Shown piece by piece: positions 1 through 8,510 of a stretch of DNA of 64,000 bases. Origin of the DNA: Seleniivibrio woodruffii (GTDB lineage: Bacteria; Chrysiogenota; Deferribacteres; Deferribacterales; Geovibrionaceae). Every line of letters begins with the position of its first letter. Position 1 is the first letter of the stretch. The position numbers were made by a program, and so were the translations under genes. Under the pieces are notes generated by a model that did no database searches, was not told where the DNA came from, and worked only from the letters and a program-made list of their open reading frames with translations. The stretch spans positions 62,001 through 126,000 of the forward strand of contig NZ_SMGG01000005.1 in assembly GCF_004339245.1 (NCBI RefSeq), written 5' to 3'.

Positions 1-884
1 ATCTTTTTTCCCGTAATGAGGTTGGTCTTCTCCGCAGCGTCCCCTGCGGCGTATATATCCTGTACACTGGTTTCCATCCGCTCGTTTGTGAGTATGCCGC
101 CCTTCTCGCCTATCTGAACTCCCGCCGAAACGGCAAGCTCAACCTCCGGCCGCACACCTGTGCAGAGGATAACAAAATCAGCCTGAACAGTCTGTCCGTC
201 GGAAAGCTCCGCCTCTATTCTTTCTGCTTTTCTGAGGCTTCTGACAAATCTTTTCGTGACGACGGTACAGCCGGACTCCTCCATCTTCTCACGGAGGTTC
301 ACGGCTATTATTTTAGGCAGGTTGGGCATTATCTCGTCTGCGGCTTCCGCAACAACAGGCTTTATCCCGCAGTGAAGCATCGCCTCCGCAGTCTCAACGC
401 CTATGAAACCGCCGCCTATGATGAGGGCTGTCTGCGGTCTGTTCTTCTCTATGAAATCCTTTATGCCGTCAGCGTCCTCCACCGTGCGCATGGTGAAACA
501 GGGCACGCTGTCCAGCCCGTCTATCTTCGGGATGAAAGTTTTCGCTCCGGTGGCTATCAGAAGTTTGTCATAAGGTTTTTCGGTGATCTTTCCGCCTGAA
601 CTGAATGTGACCCTCTTTGATTTCGGGTCTATGTTGACGGCTTCGGTTCCGGTCAGCACTTCTGCATTGAACCTCTGCCCGAATGACTGTCTGGTGTGGA
701 GCAGGATGTCGCTTCTGCTTTCAATGACACCGCCGGTGTAATACGGCAGTCCGCAGTTTGCGAACGAGATGTACCGGCTCTTTTCGGCCATGGTTATGGA
801 GACGTCCTCGCTGGTGCGTCTCGCTTTTGCGGCGGCTGTGGCTCCCGCCGCAACGCCGCCGATGATTACTATTCTATTGTTCAT
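1..884 (-). CDS. FAD/NAD(P)-dependent disulfide reductase, CoA-disulfide reductase/NADH oxidase-like (partial)
   Basis: The gene reads leftward from an ATG at 884 and runs off the window, so its C-terminus is missing. The protein opens with an FAD-binding Rossmann motif (GGVAAGATAAAKARR, residues 9-23). It carries the single active-site cysteine motif SFANCGLPY (Cys about 44) typical of CoA-disulfide reductases, NADH oxidases and NADH peroxidases. A second, NAD(P)-binding glycine motif (GGGFIG) lies near residue 155. In this family the cysteine cycles through a CoA-persulfide, CoA-disulfide or sulfenate form, so a role in thiol redox or peroxide/sulfur metabolism is likely. Which of these it is cannot be told without the C-terminus. 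The start overlaps the end of mtaB by 11 bp, so the two are probably co-transcribed. Confidence 0.88.
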   Translation of the reverse strand, partial: MNNRIVIIGGVAAGATAAAKARRTSEDVSITMAEKSRYISFANCGLPYYTGGVIESRSDILLHTRQSFGQRFNAEVLTGTEAVNIDPKSKRVTFSSGGKITEKPYDKLLIATGAKTFIPKIDGLDSVPCFTMRTVEDADGIKDFIEKNRPQTALIIGGGFIGVETAEAMLHCGIKPVVAEAADEIMPNLPKIIAVNLREKMEESGCTVVTKRFVRSLRKAERIEAELSDGQTVQADFVILCTGVRPEVELAVSAGVQIGEKGGILTNERMETSVQDIYAAGDAAEKTNLITGKK

Positions 885-2148
885 ACCCTATTATCTCCGC
901 TTCCAGTATATTGTCATTTCTGACTATATTAATATATACATCCAGAAGCAGATTTTGTTCAACACCTTTCGGGAACGCCACCGTAAAAAAGTTGTCGGTA
1001 AGTCCGGTGTTGTCGTTCTGAGTGAGCACCCTGAGCCGCTTTCCGATCATTCTTTCGGCTGAGGCACGTTTCATCTCAGCCGCAAGCTCACGCAGTGCCT
1101 TTGCCCTTGCAGACTTGGTCTTTGCGTCCACCTTGCCCTCCATTCTGCTGGCCTCTGTGCCGGAGCGGTCGGAATAGCTGAAAACGTGTATGTGGTCGAT
1201 GCCCGCCCTGCGGACGGTATCCATTGTCTCGCTGAAGTTTTTGTCGGTCTCCGAGGGAAACCCGACTATGATGTCCGCACCGATGGTGCAGTCGGGAACA
1301 AGGCTTTTCAGCCTCCGCACACGCTCGATATAGTCCTCGGCGGTGTAGCTGCGCTTCATTCTGGCCAGAATCTCCGTAGAGCCGCTCTGAAGAGGGATAT
1401 GGTAGTGTCTGCATATTCTGTCAGTATTCTGTGTCAGAAGCTCCACCATCTCGTCCGTCAGCTCGTTCGGTTCTATTGAGGTCAGGCGTATACGGCACCC
1501 TTCGGTTTCGCTGAGGATCTTTTTGATGAGTGTCACCAGATTTATCCCGCCCTCCAGATCAAGCCCGTACTTGCCCACATGGATACCCACGGGGACTATT
1601 TCTTTGTGACCGCTGGCAACAAGCCTTTTGACCTCCGCAACCACTGAATCCATATCTCTGCTGGAAGGTTTCCCACGCAGAGCCGGAATTATGCAGTAGG
1701 CGCAGAAGCTGTCACATCCGTCCTGAATCTTTACAAACGCACGGGTACGGGTTGACATTTTCGAATTTTCCGCCAGAACAAATTCGTGAGGCTCTGAAAT
1801 ACTCTTCAGGAAATCGGTATTTTCAGAAATATAACGCAGAATATCCATTTTTCCGGAGTTGGTAACCACAATATCTGCGCCTATATCTTTAAGTTTCTCT
1901 TTATCTTTCTCCGCCGCACAGCCTGTTGCGGCGATAATTACATCGGGTTTGTCATTTTTCAGTTTTTTTATGAGATTACGGAACTTTTTCTCTGCATTCT
2001 CCGTTACTGCACAGCTGTTTAAAATAACCAGTCCGGCCTCTTCAGGAGCGGCTACGTGAGTAAATCCGCAGGCTTCGGCATTATTCACAATATTCTCACT
2101 TTCGACTTGATTTACTTTACAGCCGAAGGTATAAACATAGATATTCAT
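874..2148 (-). CDS. mtaB: tRNA N6-threonylcarbamoyladenosine(37) methylthiotransferase
   Basis: This 424-residue radical-SAM methylthiotransferase converts t6A37 to ms2t6A37 in ANN-decoding tRNAs. Its N-terminal MTTase domain has cysteines 10, 46 and 77 for the auxiliary [4Fe-4S] cluster. The radical SAM motif CDSFCAYC (Cys 145, 149, 152) binds the second cluster. A TRAM-like C-terminal domain follows from about residue 365. The N-terminus (YTFGCKVNQVES) is the form seen in MtaB/YqeV rather than MiaB or RimO, which is the main reason for the subtype call. It lies upstream of, and overlaps, the flavoprotein gene. The sequence appears complete. Confidence 0.9.
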   Translation of the reverse strand: MNIYVYTFGCKVNQVESENIVNNAEACGFTHVAAPEEAGLVILNSCAVTENAEKKFRNLIKKLKNDKPDVIIAATGCAAEKDKEKLKDIGADIVVTNSGKMDILRYISENTDFLKSISEPHEFVLAENSKMSTRTRAFVKIQDGCDSFCAYCIIPALRGKPSSRDMDSVVAEVKRLVASGHKEIVPVGIHVGKYGLDLEGGINLVTLIKKILSETEGCRIRLTSIEPNELTDEMVELLTQNTDRICRHYHIPLQSGSTEILARMKRSYTAEDYIERVRRLKSLVPDCTIGADIIVGFPSETDKNFSETMDTVRRAGIDHIHVFSYSDRSGTEASRMEGKVDAKTKSARAKALRELAAEMKRASAERMIGKRLRVLTQNDNTGLTDNFFTVAFPKGVEQNLLLDVYINIVRNDNILEAEIIGYEQ

Positions 2149-2367
2149 GTATTTCTGTGTATTCCCCTGTAGGTTTATGATAAAAAGAGCACTTTCTCGT
2201 TTAATGTGAAGGTGCTTTTTCCTTTTTCTGCAATATAACGGTTTTCATTCAAATGTATAGTGCTATATTAGTATCCAGACCTAAAACGGCAGATGGTCTG
2301 AAAATTCCATCAGCCTTATGCTATTCTTTATTATGACGTTATTATTTCTATCAGCCCGGAGATTTTT
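2149..2367. other. Divergent intergenic region, mtaB / FliL-like gene
   Basis: This 219-bp gap lies between two divergent genes. It holds an imperfect hairpin with A/T-rich ends at about 2182-2222 (GAGCAC pairing with GGTGC). That hairpin would sit in the mtaB leader rather than at a gene end, so its role is unclear. The sequence nearest 2300-2360 is AT-rich and probably carries the rightward promoter, but no convincing -35/-10 pair was found. Confidence 0.4.
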
Positions 2368-2826
2368 ATGAAAAAAGCAGTTCAGATAGTATTATTTCTG
2401 ATTTTCATCGTCCTTGTAGCGATCATTGTTTATCTCATGAGCGGAAATCTGTCGCTCAAGATAGGTGCCGTCGGTTCAAAAAAGAATGCCTTTGAGGACT
2501 ATAAGGTTCAGGTTTTCAGCGGCAACGGAATGCACCGTGTTGAGATGAGAGACCTTGTCACCAGCACAGGATCAGGCAAACAGCAGTATTACAGATACGA
2601 TATCATGTTCGAAATGGCCGACAAGGGCAGTACAAAGGTGATTCAGAACCAAAGGGATCAGGTTGCGGCGATAATAAACTCTGTCATGTCGACTTTTCCG
2701 CCGGAGGAGCTGACCACAGAAGCCCAGCGTCTGCGTGTTAAAAGACTGATAGCTGATAAGGTTCAGGAATTTTACCCTGATATTCAAATTAAGGATTTGT
2801 ATTTTACAAATTATGTATATAATTAG
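2368..2826 (+). CDS. FliL-like single-pass membrane protein
   Basis: The 152-residue protein has an N-terminal membrane anchor (about residues 5-25, very Ile/Val/Leu-rich) followed by an extracytoplasmic domain. The C-terminal half has the FliL pattern: a YYRYDIMFEM strand, a helix with repeated Ile/Val, the phrase FPPEELTTEAQRLRVKRLI, and a terminal DLYFTNYVYN strand resembling the conserved end of FliL. FliL proteins sit at the flagellar basal body around the stator. No flagellar genes lie nearby, so this may be a paralogue with another job. It is followed 53 bp later by glnD on the same strand. Confidence 0.6.
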   Translation: MKKAVQIVLFLIFIVLVAIIVYLMSGNLSLKIGAVGSKKNAFEDYKVQVFSGNGMHRVEMRDLVTSTGSGKQQYYRYDIMFEMADKGSTKVIQNQRDQVAAIINSVMSTFPPEELTTEAQRLRVKRLIADKVQEFYPDIQIKDLYFTNYVYN

Positions 2827-2879
2827 TGGTTATCCGGTGAGATAACCTGAATAAAGTGCTGTTTGAGAGAAGGTTATAA

Positions 2880-5459
2880 ATGTGCGACTCACAGACTATC
2901 AAGAAATTCTATAAAGAGACATGGGAGAAGATAAAAAAGAACCGTTTCTCCTATTCCACATCATGGCAGCTGAGCCAGAGGCTCACCGAGCTTGCCGATG
3001 AGATTGTCATTAAAACCTGTCAGGCGGCGGGAGAAACAGACGGTATAGCAGTTCTGGCTCTGGGCGGTTTTGCCCGTGAGCAGATGGCTCCCTTTTCCGA
3101 TATAGATATCCTTATCCTCCACAAAGGGCGGATGAACAAGAACTATGAGAGGTTCATCAGCGAGTTCACCACTTTCATGTGGGATATCGGCGTTAACCCA
3201 GGCATACAGGTCAAGGAGATAAAAGAGGTCACCAAGGCCGCACTGGAGGACGAGGTCGTCCGCACATCGTTCATAGACAACCGGTTCCTCTTCGGCACAC
3301 GAAAGGTCTATGACGCTTTCCTCAAAATCATCAACGAAAAAGTGATGGAGAAGGGTAAATACGAGTTTCTGCTCATGAAGATAGACGGAGTGCGCACCCG
3401 CAACAGCAAATTCCGTGACTCCATCTTCCGTCTTCAGCCCAACATAAAAGAGGGCAACGGCGGCATGAGGGACATAAACACCATCTACTGGATATGCAAG
3501 ATTCTCTATAAAACAAAAAGCCTCCACGAAACTGTAAAACACAACATTCTGACCCCTTCGGAATATCAGAAACTTATAGAAAACGCCGAGTTCATGTTCC
3601 GTGTGCGCAACGAGCTGCACTACTACCACAACAGAAAATACGATGTGATGAGCCTTGAGGCTCAGATGGAGATAGCCAAAAACCTTGGCTACACTGCGAC
3701 ATCAAGCATCCAGAGCGTCGAGATTTTCATGCGGGACTACTACATAATGGCGAAAACCACAGCGGAGATAACTCAGAAGGTCATCAACCGCACACTGGCA
3801 GAGCTTTCCCAGAGACGCTTTCAGAAAAAAGTGTTCTCGCTCAAGCTCTCCGACGGATTCGTCCAGTATGCCAACACAATCACCGTTGAAAGTAAGAATA
3901 TATTTGACGAGAACCCCAGAAAACTCATTTCAGTGTTCACCTATGCCGCCTCAAAAGGGCTTAAACTGGCTGATTCCACAATAGACCTGATAAAAGAGAA
4001 AACATATCTCATCGATGCCGAGTTCAACCAGCAGTACGGAATGCTGTTTTTAAAAGCTATATCCGCCTTTCCGGATTCCAGCCGTATCTCATCAAACATG
4101 GCGAAATGCGGTGTGCTTCAGGCCATCATCCCTGAGTTTGAATACATAATCTGCCGTGCCCAGTTCGACTATTATCACCACTACACAGTGGACGAACATA
4201 CATACCTCGCCCTGAGCTATCTTGACAAGCTGACAGGCTCCCTTCCGCCCCATCTGGAACGCTATCAGATGGCCTTTAACAGGCTCAAAAGAAAAGACCT
4301 GCTGGCGCTCACCGTCCTTCTGCACGACATAGGCAAGGGGCAGGGCAAGAACCACAGCATTGTGGGCGCACAGATGGCACGCTCAATCTGCAAGTTCCTC
4401 GGAATGGGACTTGAGGACACGAACACAGTTTGCAGCATGGTCGAGCACCACCTGCTGATGAGCCATATCGCCCAGAGGCGTGACCTGCACAGCATCGACG
4501 TTATAAAGCACTTCGTAAGCTATCTGAACAACCAGCAGGATCTGGATATTCTGTTCCTGCTCACTTATGCCGACATGAACGCTGTCGGCGGGGCGGCCTT
4601 TAACGAGTGGAAGAACAGCCTGCTGAAAGAGCTTCATGAAAAGGCCGAACAGGCTCTGAACAACGAAGACCTCGTTCAGGAATACAACGCCGTGGTCGAA
4701 CTGCGCAGAGAGAAGCTGGAGGAACGCTGCAAGCTGACCCCCGAAATCTTCGAAGCGTCAAAAATGCTGGAAGACGAGTTCATCTATGCAAACAAGGTCG
4801 GACAGATACTCAGCTATCTGTCTATGGCACTTAAGATAAACGATAACAACCGCATCCTCGTCGAGCTGGATTCCAGAGATGAACTGGACACCATGCAGGT
4901 GATAGTCTGCACCTACGACCACGTGGGCCTTCTGCGCAAAATATGCGGCGCACTGGCATCGCTGGGCTACAACATCAAATGGGCGCAGATCTATACAATG
5001 CACAACGACATCACCATCGACAACATCCTTGTGGACAACCCGTTCGCAGGATCAAAAATCCCCGAATCCAAAAAGGAACTGCTCATAAACCGCATAATCG
5101 CAACCATTAACGGCGAAACCGACATAGAAAAAATGCTGGAAAAGTCGTCCAGCTCTATTCTTGTCCAGCCGAAACTGGTTAGCAAAAAAGAGAAAATCAT
5201 ATTCGACAATCAGGTGTCTTCGCAGTACACTGTAATAGACATATATGCGCAGGACAGACTGGGACTGCTTTACAGTATTCTGGGCGTGTTTAACCGCATG
5301 GGGCTGAACGTTGACAAGGCAAAAATATCCACAGATGTTGACAGGGTCGTCGACTCATTCTACATAACCGACACCGACGGAAAGAAACTGACGGACACGG
5401 CACTGCTCGACAACATTAAAAAGGAGCTTCTGAGAGAAATTGAAAGCCGCAATATATAA
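2880..5459 (+). CDS. glnD: Bifunctional PII uridylyltransferase/uridylyl-removing enzyme
   Basis: GlnD senses glutamine and adds or removes UMP on the PII signal protein, controlling glutamine synthetase and nitrogen assimilation. The 859-residue protein has every expected part. The nucleotidyltransferase motif GGFAREQMAPFSDID (Gly62-Asp76) includes the metal-binding Asp74 and Asp76. The HD phosphohydrolase motif LHDIGKG lies near 482. Two C-terminal ACT domains begin near 670 and 783, each with a DxxGLL core. Length matches the family (about 860-890). A purine-rich AAGG precedes the ATG. Its 3' end overlaps the next gene by 20 bp, suggesting translational coupling. Confidence 0.95.
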   Translation: MCDSQTIKKFYKETWEKIKKNRFSYSTSWQLSQRLTELADEIVIKTCQAAGETDGIAVLALGGFAREQMAPFSDIDILILHKGRMNKNYERFISEFTTFMWDIGVNPGIQVKEIKEVTKAALEDEVVRTSFIDNRFLFGTRKVYDAFLKIINEKVMEKGKYEFLLMKIDGVRTRNSKFRDSIFRLQPNIKEGNGGMRDINTIYWICKILYKTKSLHETVKHNILTPSEYQKLIENAEFMFRVRNELHYYHNRKYDVMSLEAQMEIAKNLGYTATSSIQSVEIFMRDYYIMAKTTAEITQKVINRTLAELSQRRFQKKVFSLKLSDGFVQYANTITVESKNIFDENPRKLISVFTYAASKGLKLADSTIDLIKEKTYLIDAEFNQQYGMLFLKAISAFPDSSRISSNMAKCGVLQAIIPEFEYIICRAQFDYYHHYTVDEHTYLALSYLDKLTGSLPPHLERYQMAFNRLKRKDLLALTVLLHDIGKGQGKNHSIVGAQMARSICKFLGMGLEDTNTVCSMVEHHLLMSHIAQRRDLHSIDVIKHFVSYLNNQQDLDILFLLTYADMNAVGGAAFNEWKNSLLKELHEKAEQALNNEDLVQEYNAVVELRREKLEERCKLTPEIFEASKMLEDEFIYANKVGQILSYLSMALKINDNNRILVELDSRDELDTMQVIVCTYDHVGLLRKICGALASLGYNIKWAQIYTMHNDITIDNILVDNPFAGSKIPESKKELLINRIIATINGETDIEKMLEKSSSSILVQPKLVSKKEKIIFDNQVSSQYTVIDIYAQDRLGLLYSILGVFNRMGLNVDKAKISTDVDRVVDSFYITDTDGKKLTDTALLDNIKKELLREIESRNI

Positions 5460-6879
5460 GAGGCTGGCAAATTTTCGAGAACTGAGCGCAGAGCTTGAGA
5501 ACTGTTTCCAGATTGCCGGTTCACCCGATGATGCCGACATCATCATAACCGACAATACGGATTTCATCAGGGAGAACAAGCTAAATATCATCATATCCGA
5601 ACTTACGCCCGAAAATCATATAAGCATTAATCCAAAGATCCCAACGGCTTGCATGCTGAAGGACATTCAGTTGGCTGTCAAAACGTACTCCATATCCCCC
5701 AGAATAGACCGCATCAGCTTTCTGCAGGAGCAGAACGCCCTGCTGTCTGAGGCGAACAAGGGACTGGTGGAACTTTACAACCTGATAGACAACAAAAACC
5801 ACCAGATCGAGTTTCTGAAGAACAAACTGGAGAACATCATAAACTCAGCAGGAGAGAGTATTGTAGAGCTGAACGAAGAACTCTCCATCACCTATGCCAA
5901 CCTGAAATTCTCCGACACAACAGGCTACGGCAGAAACAACTCTGTGGGCAAAAACTTTTTCAACATGGTGCACCCGCAGGACAGCGACAGCTTTAAGAAC
6001 TCCCTCGCTCTGGCGGCATCGGAAAAAACAGCCAACCTCCAGATGCGCCTCAGAGTCGATAACGGGGCATTCATAACCATCAATGCATACGTCACGATGG
6101 TAAAAAATACCCTGCCCCATTACGAGATAATATTTGAAGATATCAGCAAGAAACTGCTTATCGAACAGCATATGAAAAAACTGGAGGAGAAGGCCATCGT
6201 CGCCGGATTCTCAAGGCACCTCTCCCACAACATCCTGAACGCCCTTACGGTTGCCGCAGGCTTTCTGCGCAAACTCCGCACGGAATCCGCCCTGAACGAA
6301 CAGCAGGAGCAGAAATGGAACGTTGTGGAGCATAAATGCAGGCTTATCGAAGAGATAGTCACAGGATACAACGATTACACCAACGCAATATCAATGCGAC
6401 CGGATGAGGATTTCGACATCTCGGAGTTTTTGAAGGCGGCGTTCATCGAGATTCGGGACAAGAGCTTTTCGAAGAACTTTTCAGCCTTCCTCTACAACTT
6501 TTTAGATCAGTACACCATGACCGCCGAGTTCGGCGAGACCCGACCACGAATAGTTCCCGGCAGCCGCATGTTTCTAAAAATGGCCGCCTGCTACATCATA
6601 AAAGATTCCATCCGCTTCTTCGACGAATATGTTCCGCTGAAATTCCATATTTCGGCAGAGGACATAAACGGTAAATTCACCATCAACATACGGCTCCACG
6701 ATGTCGACGTTGACACAAATATAATCAATACCATGCTCCAGCCATGGAACCATCAGGTTCTCTCCCAGAGCTTCGACTACTGGGGCATTGTCATATCGAA
6801 CGTTATAGTGGAAAAACACGGCGGCAGCATGCACCTGACCAAGGATGCGGAAGGATTGAGCTTTATCATCGAGTTCTAA
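5440..6879 (+). CDS. PAS-domain sensor protein with degenerate histidine-kinase module
   Basis: This 479-residue protein begins at a TTG inside the end of glnD. Its N-terminus (to about 90) looks like a worn-down receiver or flavodoxin-like fold. A coiled-coil segment (95-135) and a PAS domain (about 138-240) follow. An H-box-like segment, FSRHLSHNILNALTVAAGF (about 255-275), contains a candidate phosphorylated His. The C-terminal ATPase region keeps a G2-like end (WGIVISNVIVEKHGG) but lacks the Asn residues of the N-box and the DxGxG of the G1 box. It may therefore be a pseudokinase or scaffold. The overlap with glnD suggests a role in nitrogen signalling, but that is inference. The downstream start at residue 72 is possible but would remove the whole N-terminal domain. 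Confidence 0.7.
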   Translation: MKAAIYKRLANFRELSAELENCFQIAGSPDDADIIITDNTDFIRENKLNIIISELTPENHISINPKIPTACMLKDIQLAVKTYSISPRIDRISFLQEQNALLSEANKGLVELYNLIDNKNHQIEFLKNKLENIINSAGESIVELNEELSITYANLKFSDTTGYGRNNSVGKNFFNMVHPQDSDSFKNSLALAASEKTANLQMRLRVDNGAFITINAYVTMVKNTLPHYEIIFEDISKKLLIEQHMKKLEEKAIVAGFSRHLSHNILNALTVAAGFLRKLRTESALNEQQEQKWNVVEHKCRLIEEIVTGYNDYTNAISMRPDEDFDISEFLKAAFIEIRDKSFSKNFSAFLYNFLDQYTMTAEFGETRPRIVPGSRMFLKMAACYIIKDSIRFFDEYVPLKFHISAEDINGKFTINIRLHDVDVDTNIINTMLQPWNHQVLSQSFDYWGIVISNVIVEKHGGSMHLTKDAEGLSFIIEF

Positions 6880-6884
6880 GAGAG

Positions 6885-6936
6885 ACTGCGCACCACGCTC
6901 AGGCATATCAGCACCGAGCGCAGTGACGCAGCGACC
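6885..6936. repeat. Imperfect palindrome between convergent genes
   Basis: The sequence from CTGCGCACCACGCTC to GAGCGCAGTGACGCAG forms an imperfect hairpin in the 71-bp gap between the convergent kinase and terC genes. Its right arm (GAGCGCAGTGACGCAG) resembles the arms of the palindromic repeats at about 9.9 kb and 21.7-22.1 kb. It may serve as a bidirectional 3'-end structure. Confidence 0.5.
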
Positions 6937-6950
6937 TCATTATTTAATTC

Positions 6951-7706
6951 TTAACAGTTGTCTTTCGAAACAGCAGGCGCACGCAGAAGCACACTCTTCT
7001 GATGCTTTTTCCTCACTTTCGTATTGAGAGCCTCAACAATAAGCGAGAAGCTGATTGCGAAATACAGATATCCTTTGGGGATGTGGAACTGCAGACCCTC
7101 GCCCACCAGGCTCATACCTATGAGCATGAGGAAGCTGAGAGCAAGCATCTTGAAAGTGGGGTGTTTTTCGATAAATTCCGCAATGCGTTTGCTGGTGAGC
7201 AGCATAACGAGGACGGATATGATGATAACAGCCACCATCATTGAAACGTATTGAACCATACCCACGGCGGTTATGACCGAGTCCACAGAGAACACAAGGT
7301 CGAGCATGAGTATCTGGAAAATGATGCCGGCAACGTTAGCCGTAATACTGACCTCTTTTTCCTGTGAACTGCAATCCTCCACAGAGTGGTGGATCTCCAT
7401 TGTACTTTTTGCGATAAGGAAAAGACCACCCGCAACAAGGATTATGTCTTTCCATGATATAGCTTTTTCAAAAGCGGTAAACACAGGTTCCGTAAGGCTT
7501 ATCACCCACGAAATACCCATCACAAGCAGAATACGCATTATCATCGCAAGGGATATACCCAGCTTGCGCACTTTTTCCCTTTTTTCCAGAGGGAGTTTGT
7601 TTGTCAGAACGCTGATGAAGATGATGTTGTCGATACCAAGAACGATTTCAAGGAGCAGAAGAACCGCAAACGCGAACCATTGAGAAGGATCGGCAAGCCA
7701 TTCCAT
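6951..7706 (-). CDS. TerC-family integral membrane protein
   Basis: This 251-residue multi-pass membrane protein matches the TerC/Alx family. It has the ELVLGIDN-type first helix (LLLEIVLGIDNIIFIS, about residues 17-32) and the conserved LVFSVDSVITAVGM segment about 110 residues later; both acidic residues are intact. About seven hydrophobic segments can be counted. Members are linked to tellurite resistance and manganese export, or to loading metals onto secreted enzymes; the substrate here is unknown. It stands alone, convergent with the kinase gene upstream in the window. Confidence 0.88.
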   Translation of the reverse strand: MEWLADPSQWFAFAVLLLLEIVLGIDNIIFISVLTNKLPLEKREKVRKLGISLAMIMRILLVMGISWVISLTEPVFTAFEKAISWKDIILVAGGLFLIAKSTMEIHHSVEDCSSQEKEVSITANVAGIIFQILMLDLVFSVDSVITAVGMVQYVSMMVAVIIISVLVMLLTSKRIAEFIEKHPTFKMLALSFLMLIGMSLVGEGLQFHIPKGYLYFAISFSLIVEALNTKVRKKHQKSVLLRAPAVSKDNC

Positions 7707-7952
7707 ATAGTTTTCACCTCAGTGTAGTTTTGTGGAGCGGATTATACATGATTCCACGCATAAATCCACAGGAACTAATTATGGAGAGATTATGGAGAAA
7801 AAAGTTCAGTTGGGAAATAATAGGTAGTTACACTAACTGTCATAGCAAATATATCAAATTATATAGCAATATTTTCCCATATAAATGGCAAATAATTTGC
7901 TTCTATATACATAATATAATTTTTAGTTTATAATATGGCATGGAGTTTATAA
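7707..7952. other. AT-rich intergenic region ahead of the peptidase island
   Basis: The 246-bp gap is far more AT-rich than the flanking genes and continues the composition of the next two genes. It has several TATAAT-like strings near 7900-7935 but no -35 box at proper spacing that I would defend. No short gene with a ribosome-binding site was found. Confidence 0.4.
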
Positions 7953-8510
7953 ATGAATAATATGGCAAGAGAAGCAATTGGTAATCTAACAACCTATTTA
8001 TTAGATTACTACTACAATGGAAAAATTAGCTTTCCTCTTAATATTGAAGAAATGATAATCAATAAACTTCAAGGAAGAATTGAACCTGATGCAACATTGG
8101 ATATGTTTATAGATGCCAAGATTGTTAAATCATCAAGCAATAATAATCACAAGTTCACCATATTCATAAACCCAAACTTACCGCAGACAAGGAAAAACTT
8201 TACACTAGCTCATGAATTAGGGCACCTATTTCTCCATATGGGTTTTATGATAGATAACGCAAAGTGGGAAGCAGCCCCAGAATATATAGATGGTGCGTTT
8301 GCAAGAAATCAGTATGACACTGGTGAAAATGAAAATCAGGCTCATGAATTTGCTGGTTCATTACTAATGCCAGCTGAACAGTATAAACAGTTTGTTAGAG
8401 ACAATGCTATAAATAACCAAATTGATGTTCAAGGTATTGCTAATTACTTTGGTGTGTCATACGATGCCGCATTAGTAAGAGGAAAATGGCTAGGAGTTTT
8501 TAATTGGTAA
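7953..8510 (+). CDS. ImmA/IrrE-family metallo-endopeptidase
   Basis: The 185-residue protein is a stand-alone zinc peptidase. HELGH (residues 87-91) gives two zinc ligands and the catalytic Glu. The downstream ENQAHEFAGSLLMP motif supplies the third ligand (Glu127), as in ImmA of ICEBs1 and IrrE/PprI. In those systems the peptidase cleaves a repressor to switch on a mobile element or stress response. No helix-turn-helix domain is fused and no XRE gene is adjacent, so the substrate is unknown; the overlapping partner gene is the obvious candidate. GGAG lies 7 nt before the ATG. Codon use is AT-rich, unlike the neighbours, suggesting horizontal transfer. Confidence 0.88.
   Translation: MNNMAREAIGNLTTYLLDYYYNGKISFPLNIEEMIINKLQGRIEPDATLDMFIDAKIVKSSSNNNHKFTIFINPNLPQTRKNFTLAHELGHLFLHMGFMIDNAKWEAAPEYIDGAFARNQYDTGENENQAHEFAGSLLMPAEQYKQFVRDNAINNQIDVQGIANYFGVSYDAALVRGKWLGVFNW

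Noticed and set aside
2182-2222. Hairpin with A/T tracts as a terminator
   Set aside because: It lies between the starts of two divergent genes, so neither gene ends there, and the stem has a bulge and mismatch.
2961-3629. 222-codon antisense frame over glnD
   Set aside because: It lies entirely opposite the GlnD catalytic domain and has no recognisable motif or start signal.
7730-7933. 67-codon frame before the ImmA gene
   Set aside because: It begins in the terC upstream region without a ribosome site and consists of AT-rich chance codons.
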